Assembly (NCBI RefSeq): GCF_000160755.1
Contig: NZ_GG668576.1
Coordinates: 994,506-1,058,505 of the forward strand
Length of the DNA: 64,000 nt
Origin: Proteus mirabilis ATCC 29906
GTDB lineage: Bacteria > Pseudomonadota > Gammaproteobacteria > Enterobacterales > Enterobacteriaceae
Reading direction: 5' to 3'
Shown here: positions 31,109 to 40,843 of the stretch, piece after piece
Numbering within the stretch: position 1 is the stretch's first letter
How the letters are laid out: every line of letters begins with the position of its first letter
The notes under the pieces: generated by a model
What the model was told of the DNA's origin: nothing
Database searches by the model: none
Seen by the model: the letters and a program-made list of their open reading frames with translations, nothing else
Program-made: the position numbers and the translations under genes

Positions 31109-32404
31109 TTATTTTGCTTTTGTTAATAATAAATTAGCGATAGAACGAACACCATATCCTGTTGCCCCAGCAGCCCATTGCTCTACAGATGATTTTCTGT
31201 AAGTTGCTGAACAGTCGATATGTACCCAGCCTTTTTTATAATCTTTCACAAAGTGAGAAAGGAAAGCGGCTGCTGTACTTGCGCCTGCGGTATGTGAAGG
31301 TGCGGCAATATTATTGAGATCAGCAAAACTTGATGGTAACTGGCTACGATGGAAATCAGCTAATGGTAAGCGCCAGAACAGTTCATTTTCTTGATCTGCA
31401 CTTGCTAATAATTCATTCGCTAATTTATCATCAAAACTTAATACAGAGTGATAATCATTACCTACGGCCACTTTAGCTGCACCTGTCAATGTTGCCGCAT
31501 CGATAATCAATTCAGGGGCAAAGTTGCTAGCATCAATTAAACCATCTGCTAAAACTAAACGACCTTCTGCATCCGTATTCATGATTTCAACGGATTTACC
31601 ATTACGATAACGGATAATGTCTCCTAACTTAAAGGCATTACCGCTAACCATATTATCAGCAATACAGAGCAATAGTTTTACGCGTTTATTTAAACCTCGT
31701 GTAATAGCTAAAGCCAAAGCACCTGCTAAGGTTGCAGCACCGCCCATATCCGCTTTCATAGAATTCATGGAAGAAGAAGGTTTGATGCTATATCCGCCTG
31801 AATCAAAGGTGATCCCTTTACCAACAAGACAGGCAAAGATAGGGGCTTCGGCATCTTTAGTTGGATTAAAATCTAATGCTAAATAGACGGGATCACGTGA
31901 AGAGCCTCGACCTACAGTATAAATTCCCGCATAGTTCTGATCACGGAGATCAGCCCCTTTGGTGATTTTATAGCTGATATCTTCTTTATCTAAACCACAG
32001 AACAGATCAACAGTACGCTGTGCCAGTTGTTCAGGCCCTAACTCTTCTGCTGGAGTATTTATTGTGTCACGCACCCAATCAACAATGCGGATACGCGACT
32101 CTAATTCTTTTTTGTCCGCTTCACTTAATTGTGGCCATTCGATTGAACGTGCGCCTTTAGGTGCTCTAAAACCTAACCAAAACGCCCAACTACGTTCTAA
32201 ATCCCAGCCGTCACCAACTAGAGCAACATTACGAATACCTTGACCATCAATTTTGCGCCCACCACGCTGAATGGCCCCTAAGCGGTTTTCTTCCGTTAAG
32301 TGAACGGTCATGCCAGTTTCGTTAGTGCTAATTAGTGCTTTTTCTCCCCAACATGCTGCTGCAGGTTCATTAGACAGCATGATAGGCATAATTTGTTTAT
32401 TCAT
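31109..32404 (-). CDS. pepB: Peptidase B (leucyl aminopeptidase family M17)
   Basis: Cytoplasmic metal-dependent aminopeptidase that cleaves N-terminal residues from small peptides. The 431-aa product (E. coli 427) has the M17 signature [12 protein letters not shown] near residue 276, the metal-binding [15 protein letters not shown] stretch and [11 protein letters not shown]. It lies between iscX and sseB as in E. coli, but a strong terminator after iscX and a 280-base gap indicate its own promoter in 32405-32639. Confidence 0.97.
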   Translation of the reverse strand: MNKQIMPIMLSNEPAAACWGEKALISTNETGMTVHLTEENRLGAIQRGGRKIDGQGIRNVALVGDGWDLERSWAFWLGFRAPKGARSIEWPQLSEADKKELESRIRIVDWVRDTINTPAEELGPEQLAQRTVDLFCGLDKEDISYKITKGADLRDQNYAGIYTVGRGSSRDPVYLALDFNPTKDAEAPIFACLVGKGITFDSGGYSIKPSSSMNSMKADMGGAATLAGALALAITRGLNKRVKLLLCIADNMVSGNAFKLGDIIRYRNGKSVEIMNTDAEGRLVLADGLIDASNFAPELIIDAATLTGAAKVAVGNDYHSVLSFDDKLANELLASADQENELFWRLPLADFHRSQLPSSFADLNNIAAPSHTAGASTAAAFLSHFVKDYKKGWVHIDCSATYRKSSVEQWAAGATGYGVRSIANLLLTKAK

Positions 32405-32627
32405 TTATTATCTCACTTATTATTACTGATGGCAGTTAACCTATTCAGACTACCAGATATTTACCTTTTAGCGTGATCAATTTACTGCAAAAAATCAGTC
32501 ACGACTATTCTCATTAAAGCCTTTTAGCTAATTGCATGTTACTTTACGAGCAATATCCCATAAACAAACGCTGGTTACTCAGTCTTTTGGGGTATTTATT
32601 CCTCTTTTAAAGTTAAATCATACTGAG

Positions 32628-32664
32628 CAATAAAAACAAAAAGACTGGCAATTAACCAGTCTTT
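32628..32664 (-). terminator. Terminator of the isc operon
   Basis: A 9-bp perfect stem (32640-32648 with 32656-32664, arms AAAGACTGG and CCAGTCTTT), a 7-base loop and a T-rich tail on the minus strand. It lies 20 bases past iscX. Confidence 0.92.
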
Positions 32665-32684
32665 CGCATTAATCATTTACTCGA

Positions 32685-32879
32685 TTATTCAAATTCATCA
32701 AGCCAAACTAATAAAATTGCCTCAAGAATTTTTTCATTCGATTTTTGTGGATCATCATCAAAATCGTCTAATTGGCAAATCCACTGATGCATATCGGTAA
32801 AACGAACGGTTTTTGGATCTGTATCGGGGTAGAGATCATAAAGTGCTTCCCCTATTTCACGTGTATCACTCCATTTCAT
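32685..32879 (-). CDS. iscX: Iron-sulfur assembly accessory protein IscX
   Basis: Small acidic protein that binds IscS and modulates cluster assembly, possibly as an iron carrier or regulator. The 64-aa product (E. coli 66) keeps the family pattern: [14 protein letters not shown] at the start, the helix-turn with [11 protein letters not shown], and the acidic end [19 protein letters not shown]. It is the last gene of the isc operon, 15 bases after fdx, and is followed by the operon terminator. Confidence 0.96.
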   Translation of the reverse strand: MKWSDTREIGEALYDLYPDTDPKTVRFTDMHQWICQLDDFDDDPQKSNEKILEAILLVWLDEFE

Positions 32880-32894
32880 TTTAAACTCCTAAAA

Positions 32895-33230
32895 TCAGTG
32901 TTCTCTCGCATGGTTGATAGAATATTTAGGTATTTCAACGACTAAATCTTCATCAGTTACCTTCGCTTGGCAACTTAAACGACTTTCTGGCTCTAATCCC
33001 CACGCTTTATCTAACATATCGTCTTCCAGCTCTGTACTTTCATCAAGAGAATCAAAACCTTCACGAACGATACAGTGACAAGTGGTACACGCACACGACA
33101 TTTCACACGCATGTTCAATCTCAATGCCATTACGTAATGCAACATCAAGAATAGACTCACCTTCAGTGGCATCAACAACAGCACCTTCCGGGCAAAGAGT
33201 GCTATGGGGTAAAAATACAATTTTAGGCAT
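32895..33230 (-). CDS. fdx: [2Fe-2S] ferredoxin Fdx (Isc system)
   Basis: Electron carrier that reduces persulfide sulfur and helps couple clusters during Isc assembly. The 111-aa product has the four cluster ligands C42, C48, C51 and C87 (in [11 protein letters not shown] and RLSCQAK); C46 is the extra conserved cysteine of the Isc-type ferredoxin. It follows hscA with only two bases between stop and start codons, so the two are translationally linked. Confidence 0.98.
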   Translation of the reverse strand: MPKIVFLPHSTLCPEGAVVDATEGESILDVALRNGIEIEHACEMSCACTTCHCIVREGFDSLDESTELEDDMLDKAWGLEPESRLSCQAKVTDEDLVVEIPKYSINHAREH

Positions 33231-33232
33231 AG

Positions 33233-35083
33233 TTATATCTCATCCACAGAATGACCTGCCAACGCTTGACGAATGGAAGTATCCATACGACGCGCAGCAA
33301 ATTCCTGAGTTTGCTTATCCAGTTGTTTAATGGCGTTTTCAATGGCAACAGGATCTGTTCCCTCAACGCTTTCTATTAAAGTATCTACAACATTATCGAT
33401 AGCCGTTTTCTCATCTTCAGTTAAGAGATGAGCATCTTCTTGTAATGCTGCGGTTAAACTTTCTAACACGCGAGCGGCTTCGACTTTTTGCTCGGCAAGA
33501 CGACGAGCTTGTAAATCTTCTTTGGCATTTTCCATTGAAGATTGGATCATATTAGCGATTTCTGTATCACTAAGACCATAAGAAGGTTTTACCTGTACTG
33601 AGGCTTCAACACCAGTGGATTTTTCCATCGCACTAACGCTTAATAAACCATCAGCATCCACTTGGAAGGTAACACGTATATGTGCTCCTCCCGCCGCCAT
33701 TGGCGGAATACCCCGCAAAGTAAAACGGGCTAATGAGCGACAATCACTCACCATTTCACGTTCACCCTGTACCACATGAACACTCATGGCAGTTTGACCA
33801 TCTTTAAAAGTGGTAAATTCTTGTGCTCTCGCAACAGGGATAGTGGTATTTCGTGGGATCACTTTTTCAACCAGCCCGCCCATGGTTTCTAAACCTAATG
33901 AAAGCGGAATAACATCCAACAAGAGCATTTCGCTATCAGGTTTATTACCCACCAGAATATCAGCTTGAATAGAGGCACCAATAGCAACAACTTTATCAGG
34001 GTCAATCGAAGTTAATGGTTCACGTTTAAAATAATCGCCTACCATTTGGCGCACCAGAGGCACGCGAGTTGATCCGCCCACCATAACCACTTCGAGCACT
34101 TCATCCACGTCAACATCAGCATCTTTTAATGCTCGACGAACGGATAACAACGTACGTTTAACTAAAGGTTGAATTAATGATTCAAATTCAGCGCGGGTAA
34201 TTTCCCCTTTCCAACCATTGATATTGATATCAGCCACATCATTATCACTTAAAGCGATTTTAGTTTCTGAGGCAATATCAAGTAATTGACGTTGTAAAAT
34301 AACATCATTTTGATAGCCAAATCCCGCACGCTCTCTGATCCAGTCGGCTAACATCATATCAAAGTCATCACCGCCTAACGCAGTATCACCACCAGTTGCT
34401 AAGACTTCAAACACCCCTTTAGTTAAACGTAAGACAGAGATATCAAAAGTTCCGCCCCCTAAGTCGTAAACGACAATAGTGCCTTCTTTTCCGGAATCTA
34501 ATCCATAAGCAATCGCGGCAGCAGTAGGTTCATTTAATAAACGTAATACATGTAAACCTGCACGACGTGCTGCTTCTTTAGTGCCTTGACGCTGTGCATC
34601 ATCAAAATAAGCAGGTACAGTGACAACCACACCATCAAGTTCGCCACCTAATGATTGAATTGCACGCTCCGCTAAGGCTTTTAAAATATCCGCAGAAACT
34701 TGAATAGGATCGACAATGCCAGCAGGTGTTTTAATTAATGGCAGTCCACTATCATTGTCATGAAAATGGTAAGGGAGGTTAGGATAACGACTGGTTATAT
34801 CATTTAGCGAGCGCCCCAGCATTCGTTTTATTGAGCTGATGGTATTGGCGGGATCTTTTTCAGCTTCTTGTTTCGCCTGCCAGCCAACATTAATATTATC
34901 AACTTGATACTGCACAACAGATGGCAATAAATAGCGACCTTCACTATCAGAAAGCGCTTCGGCTTGCCCACTACGTACAGTGGCAACAAGTGAGTGTGTT
35001 GTTCCTAAGTCAATACCCGCAGCTAATCGACGCTGATGTGGCGCAGGTGTTTGTCCTGGCTCGCTAATTTGTAATAATGACAT
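33233..35083 (-). CDS. hscA: Hsp70-type chaperone HscA
   Basis: Specialised Hsp70 that, with HscB, releases clusters from IscU by acting on its LPPVK motif. The 616-aa product matches E. coli HscA. The ATPase domain shows [27 protein letters not shown] and [11 protein letters not shown]. The linker [17 protein letters not shown] is followed by the substrate-binding beta domain and helical lid. It lies 11 bases after hscB in the isc operon. Confidence 0.98.
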   Translation of the reverse strand: MSLLQISEPGQTPAPHQRRLAAGIDLGTTHSLVATVRSGQAEALSDSEGRYLLPSVVQYQVDNINVGWQAKQEAEKDPANTISSIKRMLGRSLNDITSRYPNLPYHFHDNDSGLPLIKTPAGIVDPIQVSADILKALAERAIQSLGGELDGVVVTVPAYFDDAQRQGTKEAARRAGLHVLRLLNEPTAAAIAYGLDSGKEGTIVVYDLGGGTFDISVLRLTKGVFEVLATGGDTALGGDDFDMMLADWIRERAGFGYQNDVILQRQLLDIASETKIALSDNDVADININGWKGEITRAEFESLIQPLVKRTLLSVRRALKDADVDVDEVLEVVMVGGSTRVPLVRQMVGDYFKREPLTSIDPDKVVAIGASIQADILVGNKPDSEMLLLDVIPLSLGLETMGGLVEKVIPRNTTIPVARAQEFTTFKDGQTAMSVHVVQGEREMVSDCRSLARFTLRGIPPMAAGGAHIRVTFQVDADGLLSVSAMEKSTGVEASVQVKPSYGLSDTEIANMIQSSMENAKEDLQARRLAEQKVEAARVLESLTAALQEDAHLLTEDEKTAIDNVVDTLIESVEGTDPVAIENAIKQLDKQTQEFAARRMDTSIRQALAGHSVDEI

Positions 35084-35094
35084 AACAATTTTCC

Positions 35095-35616
35095 TTAAAA
35101 ACCATCAAACAAGCGTTCTTCAAGATGCTCGACTTGCTCTTTTAATTTCGCGAGAAAACGTAATTTTCTCACATTGTCTGCGGCAATGTCCCAAGTCTGA
35201 CTGTCCAGTGTTTTCACCATTTCATCATAGCGTACAGTGTACATTTTCTCTAAGCGCGCAGAAAAATCAGCCAGTAAATTTTCAGCATCAGTACTATGCT
35301 CTATATCATCCAGCTCTTCACGAAGCGTAAGCTGCTCCATAAGAAAAGCCGTATCGTGCATCGTTTGTTGCTCATTAGCAATATCGATGCCCTGTAAAGA
35401 GAGCATATATTCAGCTCTTGAAAGTGGATTTTTTAAGGTTTGATAAGCCTGATTGATAGTCGAAGCAAACGAAATTGCTTGTACTTGCTCTTTGTCAGAT
35501 TTACCCGCAAAACGATCGGGGTGATATTGACGTTGCATCTCTTGATAACGAGAAGCAAGCTGTTGTTTATCAATATCAAAACGATTAGGCATGCCTAATA
35601 GGGTGAAATAGTCCAT
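35095..35616 (-). CDS. hscB: J-domain co-chaperone HscB
   Basis: J-protein that brings IscU to HscA and stimulates its ATPase. The 173-aa product (E. coli 171) has an N-terminal J domain (residues 1-75) with the HPD motif in QYHPDRF, and a C-terminal three-helix bundle that binds IscU. It lies between iscA and hscA on one transcript, 48 bases downstream of iscA. Confidence 0.97.
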   Translation of the reverse strand: MDYFTLLGMPNRFDIDKQQLASRYQEMQRQYHPDRFAGKSDKEQVQAISFASTINQAYQTLKNPLSRAEYMLSLQGIDIANEQQTMHDTAFLMEQLTLREELDDIEHSTDAENLLADFSARLEKMYTVRYDEMVKTLDSQTWDIAADNVRKLRFLAKLKEQVEHLEERLFDGF

Positions 35617-35664
35617 ACTTCTGCTCTTGGATTAATTGATATTAATACCGTGTATAAATATTGA

Positions 35665-35988
35665 TTACACGGTAAAGCTTTCTCCACAACCACATTCGTT
35701 AGCCACGTTTGGGTTGTTAAACTTAAAGCCCTCGTTTAATCCTTCTTTAACGAAATCAAGCTCTGTTCCATCTAAATAGACCATGCTTTTACCGTCAATA
35801 ATAACTTTCACACCTTTATCTTCAAAAACGGTATCTTCGTCATTGATGACATCAGCAAACTCAAGAACATAAGCCATCCCAGAACAGCCTGATGTTCTTA
35901 CGCCTAAACGCAAACCTTCACCTTTGCCACGATTAGCAAGAAAAGAGCGAACACGGTTAGCAGCGGCTTCTGTAAGGGAAATTGACAT
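35665..35988 (-). CDS. iscA: A-type iron-sulfur carrier IscA
   Basis: Binds iron or [4Fe-4S]/[2Fe-2S] clusters and passes them to apo-proteins. The 107-aa product matches E. coli IscA, with the three ligand cysteines C35 ([10 protein letters not shown]), C99 and C101 (NECGCGES). The start is the ATG at 35988, with GAGGTG 5 bases upstream; a longer reading from 36000 would add four residues absent in the family. It lies about 90 bases after iscU. Confidence 0.97.
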   Translation of the reverse strand: MSISLTEAAANRVRSFLANRGKGEGLRLGVRTSGCSGMAYVLEFADVINDEDTVFEDKGVKVIIDGKSMVYLDGTELDFVKEGLNEGFKFNNPNVANECGCGESFTV

Positions 35989-36078
35989 GGCACACCTCAC
36001 TCATAAAGAACGAAAGCGGACACTGAAACATAACCTTCAGCATCCGCCAATATTTTATTTTTTTATTATAACAGGCAA

Positions 36079-36465
36079 TTATTTGCCTTGGCGTTTGCTT
36101 TTATAGTCTGCAATCGCGGCTTTTATTGCATCTTCAGCCAGAATTGAACAGTGAATTTTCACTGGTGGTAATTCTAACTCTTCAGCAATTGCGGTATTTT
36201 TAATCGCTTCTGCTTCATCTAAGGTTTTACCTTTCATCCATTCGGTAACCAAAGAGCTTGATGCAATCGCTGAGCCACAACCATAAGTTTTAAAACGTGC
36301 ATCTTCAATTACACCGTTATCATCAACTTTGATTTGTAGCTTCATGACGTCACCACAAGCTGGTGCGCCTACCATACCGCTCCCTACTGTAGGGTCGTTG
36401 TTATCAAATGAACCCACATTACGAGGATTTTCATAATGATCAATTACTTTATCGCTATAAGCCAT
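36079..36465 (-). CDS. iscU: Iron-sulfur scaffold IscU
   Basis: Scaffold on which [2Fe-2S] and [4Fe-4S] clusters are built from IscS sulfur. The 128-aa product matches E. coli. Ligand cysteines are C37 (GAPACGDV), C63 (YGCGSAIASS) and C106 (KIHCSIL), with D39 conserved. The HscA recognition motif LPPVK is at 99-103. It lies 24 bases after iscS. Confidence 0.98.
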   Translation of the reverse strand: MAYSDKVIDHYENPRNVGSFDNNDPTVGSGMVGAPACGDVMKLQIKVDDNGVIEDARFKTYGCGSAIASSSLVTEWMKGKTLDEAEAIKNTAIAEELELPPVKIHCSILAEDAIKAAIADYKSKRQGK

Positions 36466-36489
36466 GATTTAACTCCTGAAAACGTCTGA

Positions 36490-37704
36490 TTAATGGTGAG
36501 ACCATTCGATACTGTTGATATCAACGCCTTGTTTATGCATTTCCCAAAGTGGAGAAAGATCACGTAAGCGACCAATTGCACTGTGAATTTGTTCAATTGC
36601 ATAATCGATTTCTTCTTCAGTGGTGAAACGACCTAAAGAGAAACGAATAGAACTATGTGCTAATTCATCGGTTAATCCTAAAGCACGTAGTACATAAGAA
36701 GGCTCTAAACTTGCTGATGTACAGGCTGAACCTGAAGATACAGCAAGATCTTTCAGTGCCATCATTAATGATTCACCTTCAACATAGTTGAAGCTGACAT
36801 TAAGAATATTTGGCGCTGTATGTTCTAAAGAACCATTGATATACACTTCTTCAATATCTTTGATGCCATTCCATAAACGTAAACGTAATTCATTTAAACG
36901 TTTAGTTTCATCAGCCATTTCTTCTTTCAATATACGGTAAGCTTCACCCATACCCACGATTTGGTGAACGGCTAATGTACCTGAACGCATACCACGCTCA
37001 TGCCCACCACCATGCATTTGTGCCTCTAAGCGAATGCGTGGTTTACGGCGAACATAAAGCGCACCAATACCCATAGGTCCGTAAACTTTATGTGCAGAAA
37101 GAGAAAGTAAATCGACTTTTAATTTGGAGAGATCGATTGGTAATTTACCAACGCTTTGCGTTGCGTCAACGTGGTAAATAATGCCTTTGCTACGGCATAA
37201 CTCACCAATAGCAGCAATATCTTGCACCACACCAATTTCATTATTCACGTGCATGATAGAAACTAAAATAGTGTCATCACGCATAGCGGCTTCGAGTTCT
37301 TTCAAATCAATTAAGCCATCGCTTTTTGGTGCTAAGTAGGTCACTTCAAAACCTTCACGCTCAAGCTGACGACAAGTATCTAAAATCGCTTTATGCTCAG
37401 TTTTTGATGTGATGATGTGCTTACCTTTTTTCTGATAAAAGTTTGCAACACCTTTTAGTGCCAAGTTATCTGCTTCAGTTGCCCCTGAGGTGAAAACAAT
37501 TTCACGAGGATCAGCACCAATAAGATCAGCAATCTGATTACGAGCGATATCGATCGCTTCTTCAGCTTGCCATCCAAAACGGTGCGAACGAGAGGCTGGG
37601 TTACCAAAAATGCCGTCAATAGTCAGGCATTGCATCATTTTTTCAGCAACTCGAGGATCAACGGGTGTGGTTGCTGAATAATCTAGATAAATGGGTAATT
37701 TCAT
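36490..37704 (-). CDS. iscS: Cysteine desulfurase IscS
   Basis: PLP enzyme that takes sulfur from cysteine as a persulfide and supplies Fe-S clusters, tRNA thiolation and other pathways. The 404-aa product matches E. coli IscS. The PLP lysine is near residue 206 in [12 protein letters not shown], and the persulfide cysteine near 328 in [14 protein letters not shown]. It is the second gene of the isc operon, 67 bases after iscR. Its substrate is made by CysK/CysM of this window. Confidence 0.98.
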   Translation of the reverse strand: MKLPIYLDYSATTPVDPRVAEKMMQCLTIDGIFGNPASRSHRFGWQAEEAIDIARNQIADLIGADPREIVFTSGATEADNLALKGVANFYQKKGKHIITSKTEHKAILDTCRQLEREGFEVTYLAPKSDGLIDLKELEAAMRDDTILVSIMHVNNEIGVVQDIAAIGELCRSKGIIYHVDATQSVGKLPIDLSKLKVDLLSLSAHKVYGPMGIGALYVRRKPRIRLEAQMHGGGHERGMRSGTLAVHQIVGMGEAYRILKEEMADETKRLNELRLRLWNGIKDIEEVYINGSLEHTAPNILNVSFNYVEGESLMMALKDLAVSSGSACTSASLEPSYVLRALGLTDELAHSSIRFSLGRFTTEEEIDYAIEQIHSAIGRLRDLSPLWEMHKQGVDINSIEWSHH

Positions 37705-37771
37705 TGCTCACTAACTCCAAAGACGACAGATCTTCTTTAATAATTTTGTTTTGTTTGCCTAGAGATCGCCG

Positions 37772-38266
37772 TTAAACTCGCATATTAACAATGGTTTCTT
37801 GTAAACGACCATTGATAGCATGACGTTTTTCATTGTCTTGACGATCAGCGACATCCATAACCTCTTCGTTATTAACTAACTCTTCAAGGCTAATGCTGCT
37901 AAGGAAACTGGTAATACGATCACTTAAATCACGCCACAAAGTATGAGTCAGGCAACGATCGCCACCTTGACATCCTTCTTTATTACCCTGACAACGGGTA
38001 GCATCAATAGATTCATCAACTGCTGAAATGACTTGAGCAACAAAAATTTGCCCCGCTTCACGACCGAGTAAATAACCACCACCTGGGCCACGCACACTTG
38101 CGACTAATTCATTTTTACGTAAACGTGAAAAAAGCTGCTCAAGGTAAGAAAGGGAAATCCCTTGACGCTCAGAAATATCAGCGAGGGGGACAGGGCCTTG
38201 CTGCGAATGCAATGCAACATCAAGCATAGCAGTAACTGCATAACGCCCTTTTGATGTCAGTCTCAT
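37772..38266 (-). CDS. iscR: Iron-sulfur cluster regulator IscR
   Basis: Rrf2-family DNA-binding regulator that senses Fe-S status and represses its own operon when it holds a [2Fe-2S] cluster. The 164-aa product has an N-terminal winged helix ([17 protein letters not shown]) and cluster ligands C92, C99, C105 with H108; the spacing C92-C99 is one longer than the C92-C98 of E. coli. The start is the ATG at 38266 with GGAG upstream; the longer reading from 38296 runs into the promoter. Two IscR-type sites lie just upstream, supporting autorepression. Confidence 0.97.
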   Translation of the reverse strand: MRLTSKGRYAVTAMLDVALHSQQGPVPLADISERQGISLSYLEQLFSRLRKNELVASVRGPGGGYLLGREAGQIFVAQVISAVDESIDATRCQGNKEGCQGGDRCLTHTLWRDLSDRITSFLSSISLEELVNNEEVMDVADRQDNEKRHAINGRLQETIVNMRV

Positions 38267-38304
38267 AACAAATACTCCGTGGTGAACAATAGTCAAATTG
38301 TGTC

Positions 38305-38329
38305 ATTCCTGAGTAATTTAGTCAACTAT
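38305..38329 (-). promoter_or_regulatory. IscR type 1 binding site, promoter-proximal
   Basis: On the minus strand this 25-base site fits the remembered IscR type 1 consensus (ATASYYGACTRWWWYAGTC then RRSTAT) with two mismatches: ATAGTTGACT is the left part and the right part ends in CAGGAAT. It lies 39 bases upstream of the iscR start codon and includes a TTGACT that could serve as a -35 box. Confidence 0.8.
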
Positions 38330-38354
38330 TTATCTGAGTGTTTTAGTCAGGTAT
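38330..38354 (-). promoter_or_regulatory. IscR type 1 binding site, distal
   Basis: It directly abuts the proximal site, with no bases between. On the minus strand it begins ATACCTGACTAAAACACTC and departs from the consensus at three positions. Tandem type 1 sites are what is known from the E. coli iscR promoter. Confidence 0.72.
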
Positions 38355-38395
38355 TAAGCTCAGCAACAATGACGCATGTTAATCAACTTAATCCT

Positions 38396-39124
38396 TTATT
38401 TCTTAGCCCATTTTTCAACGGATGTTAAAATACCACGTAAGATATGAAGCTCTTGTGTTTCTGGACGTGCGCGTGTAAACAAACGGCGTAAACGGCTCAT
38501 CACTTGTCCGGGATGTTTAGGACGAATAAAACCAGACTCATTAAGTACCTGCTCTAAGTGAACATAAAAGCGTTCAATATCTTCAGCGGGTGGATAATCA
38601 ATCTCTGATGAAGCATTTTCCTCTTGTTTTTCCTGTTGAGCAAGTGCAGCCATGCGAATTTCATAACAAACAAGTTGCACCGCCATCGCTAAGTTTAAAG
38701 AGCCATATTCAGGGTTGGTAGGAATATAGAGGTGGTAATCACATTTTTGTAATTCTTCATTAGTTAAGCCTGTGCGTTCACGGCCAAAGATCACCGCAAC
38801 GGGCTTATTTGCTGCCTCTTTTACGCAACGTTCACCACATTCACGAGGTGCTAGCATTGGCCAAGAGAGCGTACGATTACGCGCACTTGTTCCAATCACT
38901 AACCCACAGCCTTCAATGGCATCATCAATAGTATCAACAATATGAGCATTGCCAATAACATCGCTTGCCCCTGCTGATAAGGCTATAGAGTGAGAGTCGG
39001 GTTTTTCTTTAGGATTAACAAAATAAAGATTCGTTAATCCCATGGTTTTCATAGCACGAGCTGTCGAGCCCATATTGCCTGTATGTGAAGTTTCGACAAG
39101 GATAATGCGAATATTTTCTAACAT
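38396..39124 (-). CDS. trmJ: tRNA (cytidine/uridine-2'-O)-methyltransferase TrmJ
   Basis: SPOUT-class enzyme that 2'-O-methylates position 32 of several tRNAs. The 242-aa product (E. coli 246) has the N-terminal knot domain with [23 protein letters not shown], the SAM-binding [17 protein letters not shown] and the loop [19 protein letters not shown], then a C-terminal helical extension. It lies 100 bases upstream of iscR on the same strand and diverges from suhB, as in E. coli. Confidence 0.96.
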   Translation of the reverse strand: MLENIRIILVETSHTGNMGSTARAMKTMGLTNLYFVNPKEKPDSHSIALSAGASDVIGNAHIVDTIDDAIEGCGLVIGTSARNRTLSWPMLAPRECGERCVKEAANKPVAVIFGRERTGLTNEELQKCDYHLYIPTNPEYGSLNLAMAVQLVCYEIRMAALAQQEKQEENASSEIDYPPAEDIERFYVHLEQVLNESGFIRPKHPGQVMSRLRRLFTRARPETQELHILRGILTSVEKWAKK

Positions 39125-39248
39125 TGATTTCTAACTAATTGTTTTATGATCCATCTATTTTATCACAAATGTAGCCAAAAACGCGAACGCCTGTTATACT
39201 TCGCCTCGTTTTTTATCCCCGTTCTTTAACATCTTGTGGAAGATAACC

Positions 39249-40052
39249 ATGCATCCGATGCTGAATATTGCCATACGTGCTGCACGTAAGGCTGGTAATT
39301 TAATCGCCAAAAATTACGAAAATCCTGAATCTGTAGAAACGAGCCAGAAAGGTAGCAATGATTTTGTCACTAATGTTGATCGCGAAGCGGAACAGGCAAT
39401 CATTGAAATCATTCGTAAATCTTATCCAAAACACACCATTATTACGGAAGAAAGTGGCGAGTTACTCGGTGAAGATCACGATATCCAATGGGTTATAGAT
39501 CCACTTGATGGCACCACTAACTTTATTAAACGCCTACCACATTTTTCTGTTTCTATCGCTGTACGTATCAAAGGTCGCACAGAAGTTGCTGTGGTTTACG
39601 ATCCTATGCGTAACGAACTTTTCTCAGCTGTTCGTGGTCAAGGTGCACAATTAAATGGTTACCGCCTCCGTGGCTCTAATGCACGTGATTTAGATGGTGC
39701 TGTTTTAGCAACTGGTTTCCCATTCAAAGCAAAACAACATTCAGCAGCTTATATGAATATGCTGACTAAACTGTTTGTACCATGCGCTGATTTTCGTCGC
39801 ACAGGTTCAGCAGCATTAGATTTAGCTTATGTTGCCGCGGGTCGTGTGGATGGCTTCTTTGAAATTGGTTTAAAACCTTGGGATTTCTTAGCAGGTGAAC
39901 TTATTGCTCGTGAAGCGGGTGCAATTGTATCTGACTTTACTGGTAATCACGGCTATCTACAAACTGGTAATATTGTTGCGGGTAATCCTCGAGTTGTCCG
40001 AGCATTATTGGCAGAAATTCGTAGCGAATTAACTGATGCTTTAAAACGTTAA
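39249..40052 (+). CDS. suhB: Inositol-1-monophosphatase / Nus factor SuhB
   Basis: Mg-dependent phosphatase of the IMPase family that also acts with Nus factors in rRNA transcription and folding. The 267-aa product matches E. coli SuhB. Metal-binding motifs are EESGE near residue 67, DPLDGTTNF near 84 and WDFLAGE near 215. The start is the ATG at 39249 (GGAAG 7 bases upstream), giving MHPMLNIAI; a reading from 39234 adds five residues. A terminator follows it. Confidence 0.97.
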   Translation: MHPMLNIAIRAARKAGNLIAKNYENPESVETSQKGSNDFVTNVDREAEQAIIEIIRKSYPKHTIITEESGELLGEDHDIQWVIDPLDGTTNFIKRLPHFSVSIAVRIKGRTEVAVVYDPMRNELFSAVRGQGAQLNGYRLRGSNARDLDGAVLATGFPFKAKQHSAAYMNMLTKLFVPCADFRRTGSAALDLAYVAAGRVDGFFEIGLKPWDFLAGELIAREAGAIVSDFTGNHGYLQTGNIVAGNPRVVRALLAEIRSELTDALKR

Positions 40053-40096
40053 TTGATACGAATAACAATAAAATATAAAAAACTATCTTATAAAAT

Positions 40097-40139
40097 GATC
40101 CCCAATAGTTGGACAGCCAATTACTGGGGGTCTTTTTTA
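40097..40139 (+). terminator. Terminator of suhB
   Basis: A 16-bp imperfect stem (40097-40112 with 40117-40132) containing G-T wobbles, a 4-base loop ACAG and a T6 tail. The AT-rich left flank may let it also stop the convergent TetR gene. Confidence 0.9.
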
Positions 40140-40143
40140 TTGC

Positions 40144-40818
40144 CTATGCGTTTTCAATTAAAAGGGCATTTACTGAAAGTTGGCTAATTTCTTGTACAAT
40201 CTTATCTAATAGTTGTGATGTTATCTCTTGCTTATTAACACGTAATAGAAAAGCTTTTCTTGCAATGACAAACCCTAATATCTGACCAATAAGAGCATGA
40301 GCACGAATAGTGATTGTTACTTCATCACTCTTTGTATCCATTAATCCAACTAAACGAGAAAGACGAAGATGAAAAGGCTCAATCAGATTACTATAAATAA
40401 GATCGTAATTTTCCGTCGGTTCTAACTGTTCACGTAGAATCAACTGACTGTAATAATGGCGTTTTGATGATAATAATGCACGAGTTAAACCTGTGACTAG
40501 TAATAGAACTAATTCAGCCACTTTTTCATTTTTATAAGGTCGGTTTTCTTTCAATAAAAACTGAAGCTTATTATCAAATTGGTCAAACTGAATTTCAGAG
40601 GCTAATTCTGTCGCAATATATCGGATCACTGCTGTATAAACCCCTAATTTTCCGCCAAAGTGGTAAGGTATTGCTGATTGATTAACACCAGCATCTTGCG
40701 CAAGTTGTCGCGTTCTCAATCCACTGATCCCATATAGTGCAAAAAGCCTAATACCTTCTTGCACTAATTTCTCTTGAGTTTGTTCTGTACTTACTGCAGT
40801 TTTACTGGTGTTTTTCAT
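40144..40818 (-). CDS. TetR-family transcriptional regulator
   Basis: The 224-aa product has an N-terminal TetR helix-turn-helix (residues about 14-60: KLVQEGIRLFALYGISGLRTR then AQDAGVNQSAIPYHFGGK) and a C-terminal ligand-binding domain that recalls the CecR/YbiH type (DUF1956). The start is the ATG at 40818; the longer reading would start at a TTG. It lies 25 bases downstream of the M24-fold gene on the same strand, so the two form an operon, probably autoregulated through the palindrome at 42129-42148. E. coli has neither gene between suhB and hcaT. The inducer is unknown. Confidence 0.85.
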   Translation of the reverse strand: MKNTSKTAVSTEQTQEKLVQEGIRLFALYGISGLRTRQLAQDAGVNQSAIPYHFGGKLGVYTAVIRYIATELASEIQFDQFDNKLQFLLKENRPYKNEKVAELVLLLVTGLTRALLSSKRHYYSQLILREQLEPTENYDLIYSNLIEPFHLRLSRLVGLMDTKSDEVTITIRAHALIGQILGFVIARKAFLLRVNKQEITSQLLDKIVQEISQLSVNALLIENA

Positions 40819-40843
40819 TATAATCAACTGGTTACTATTAGGA

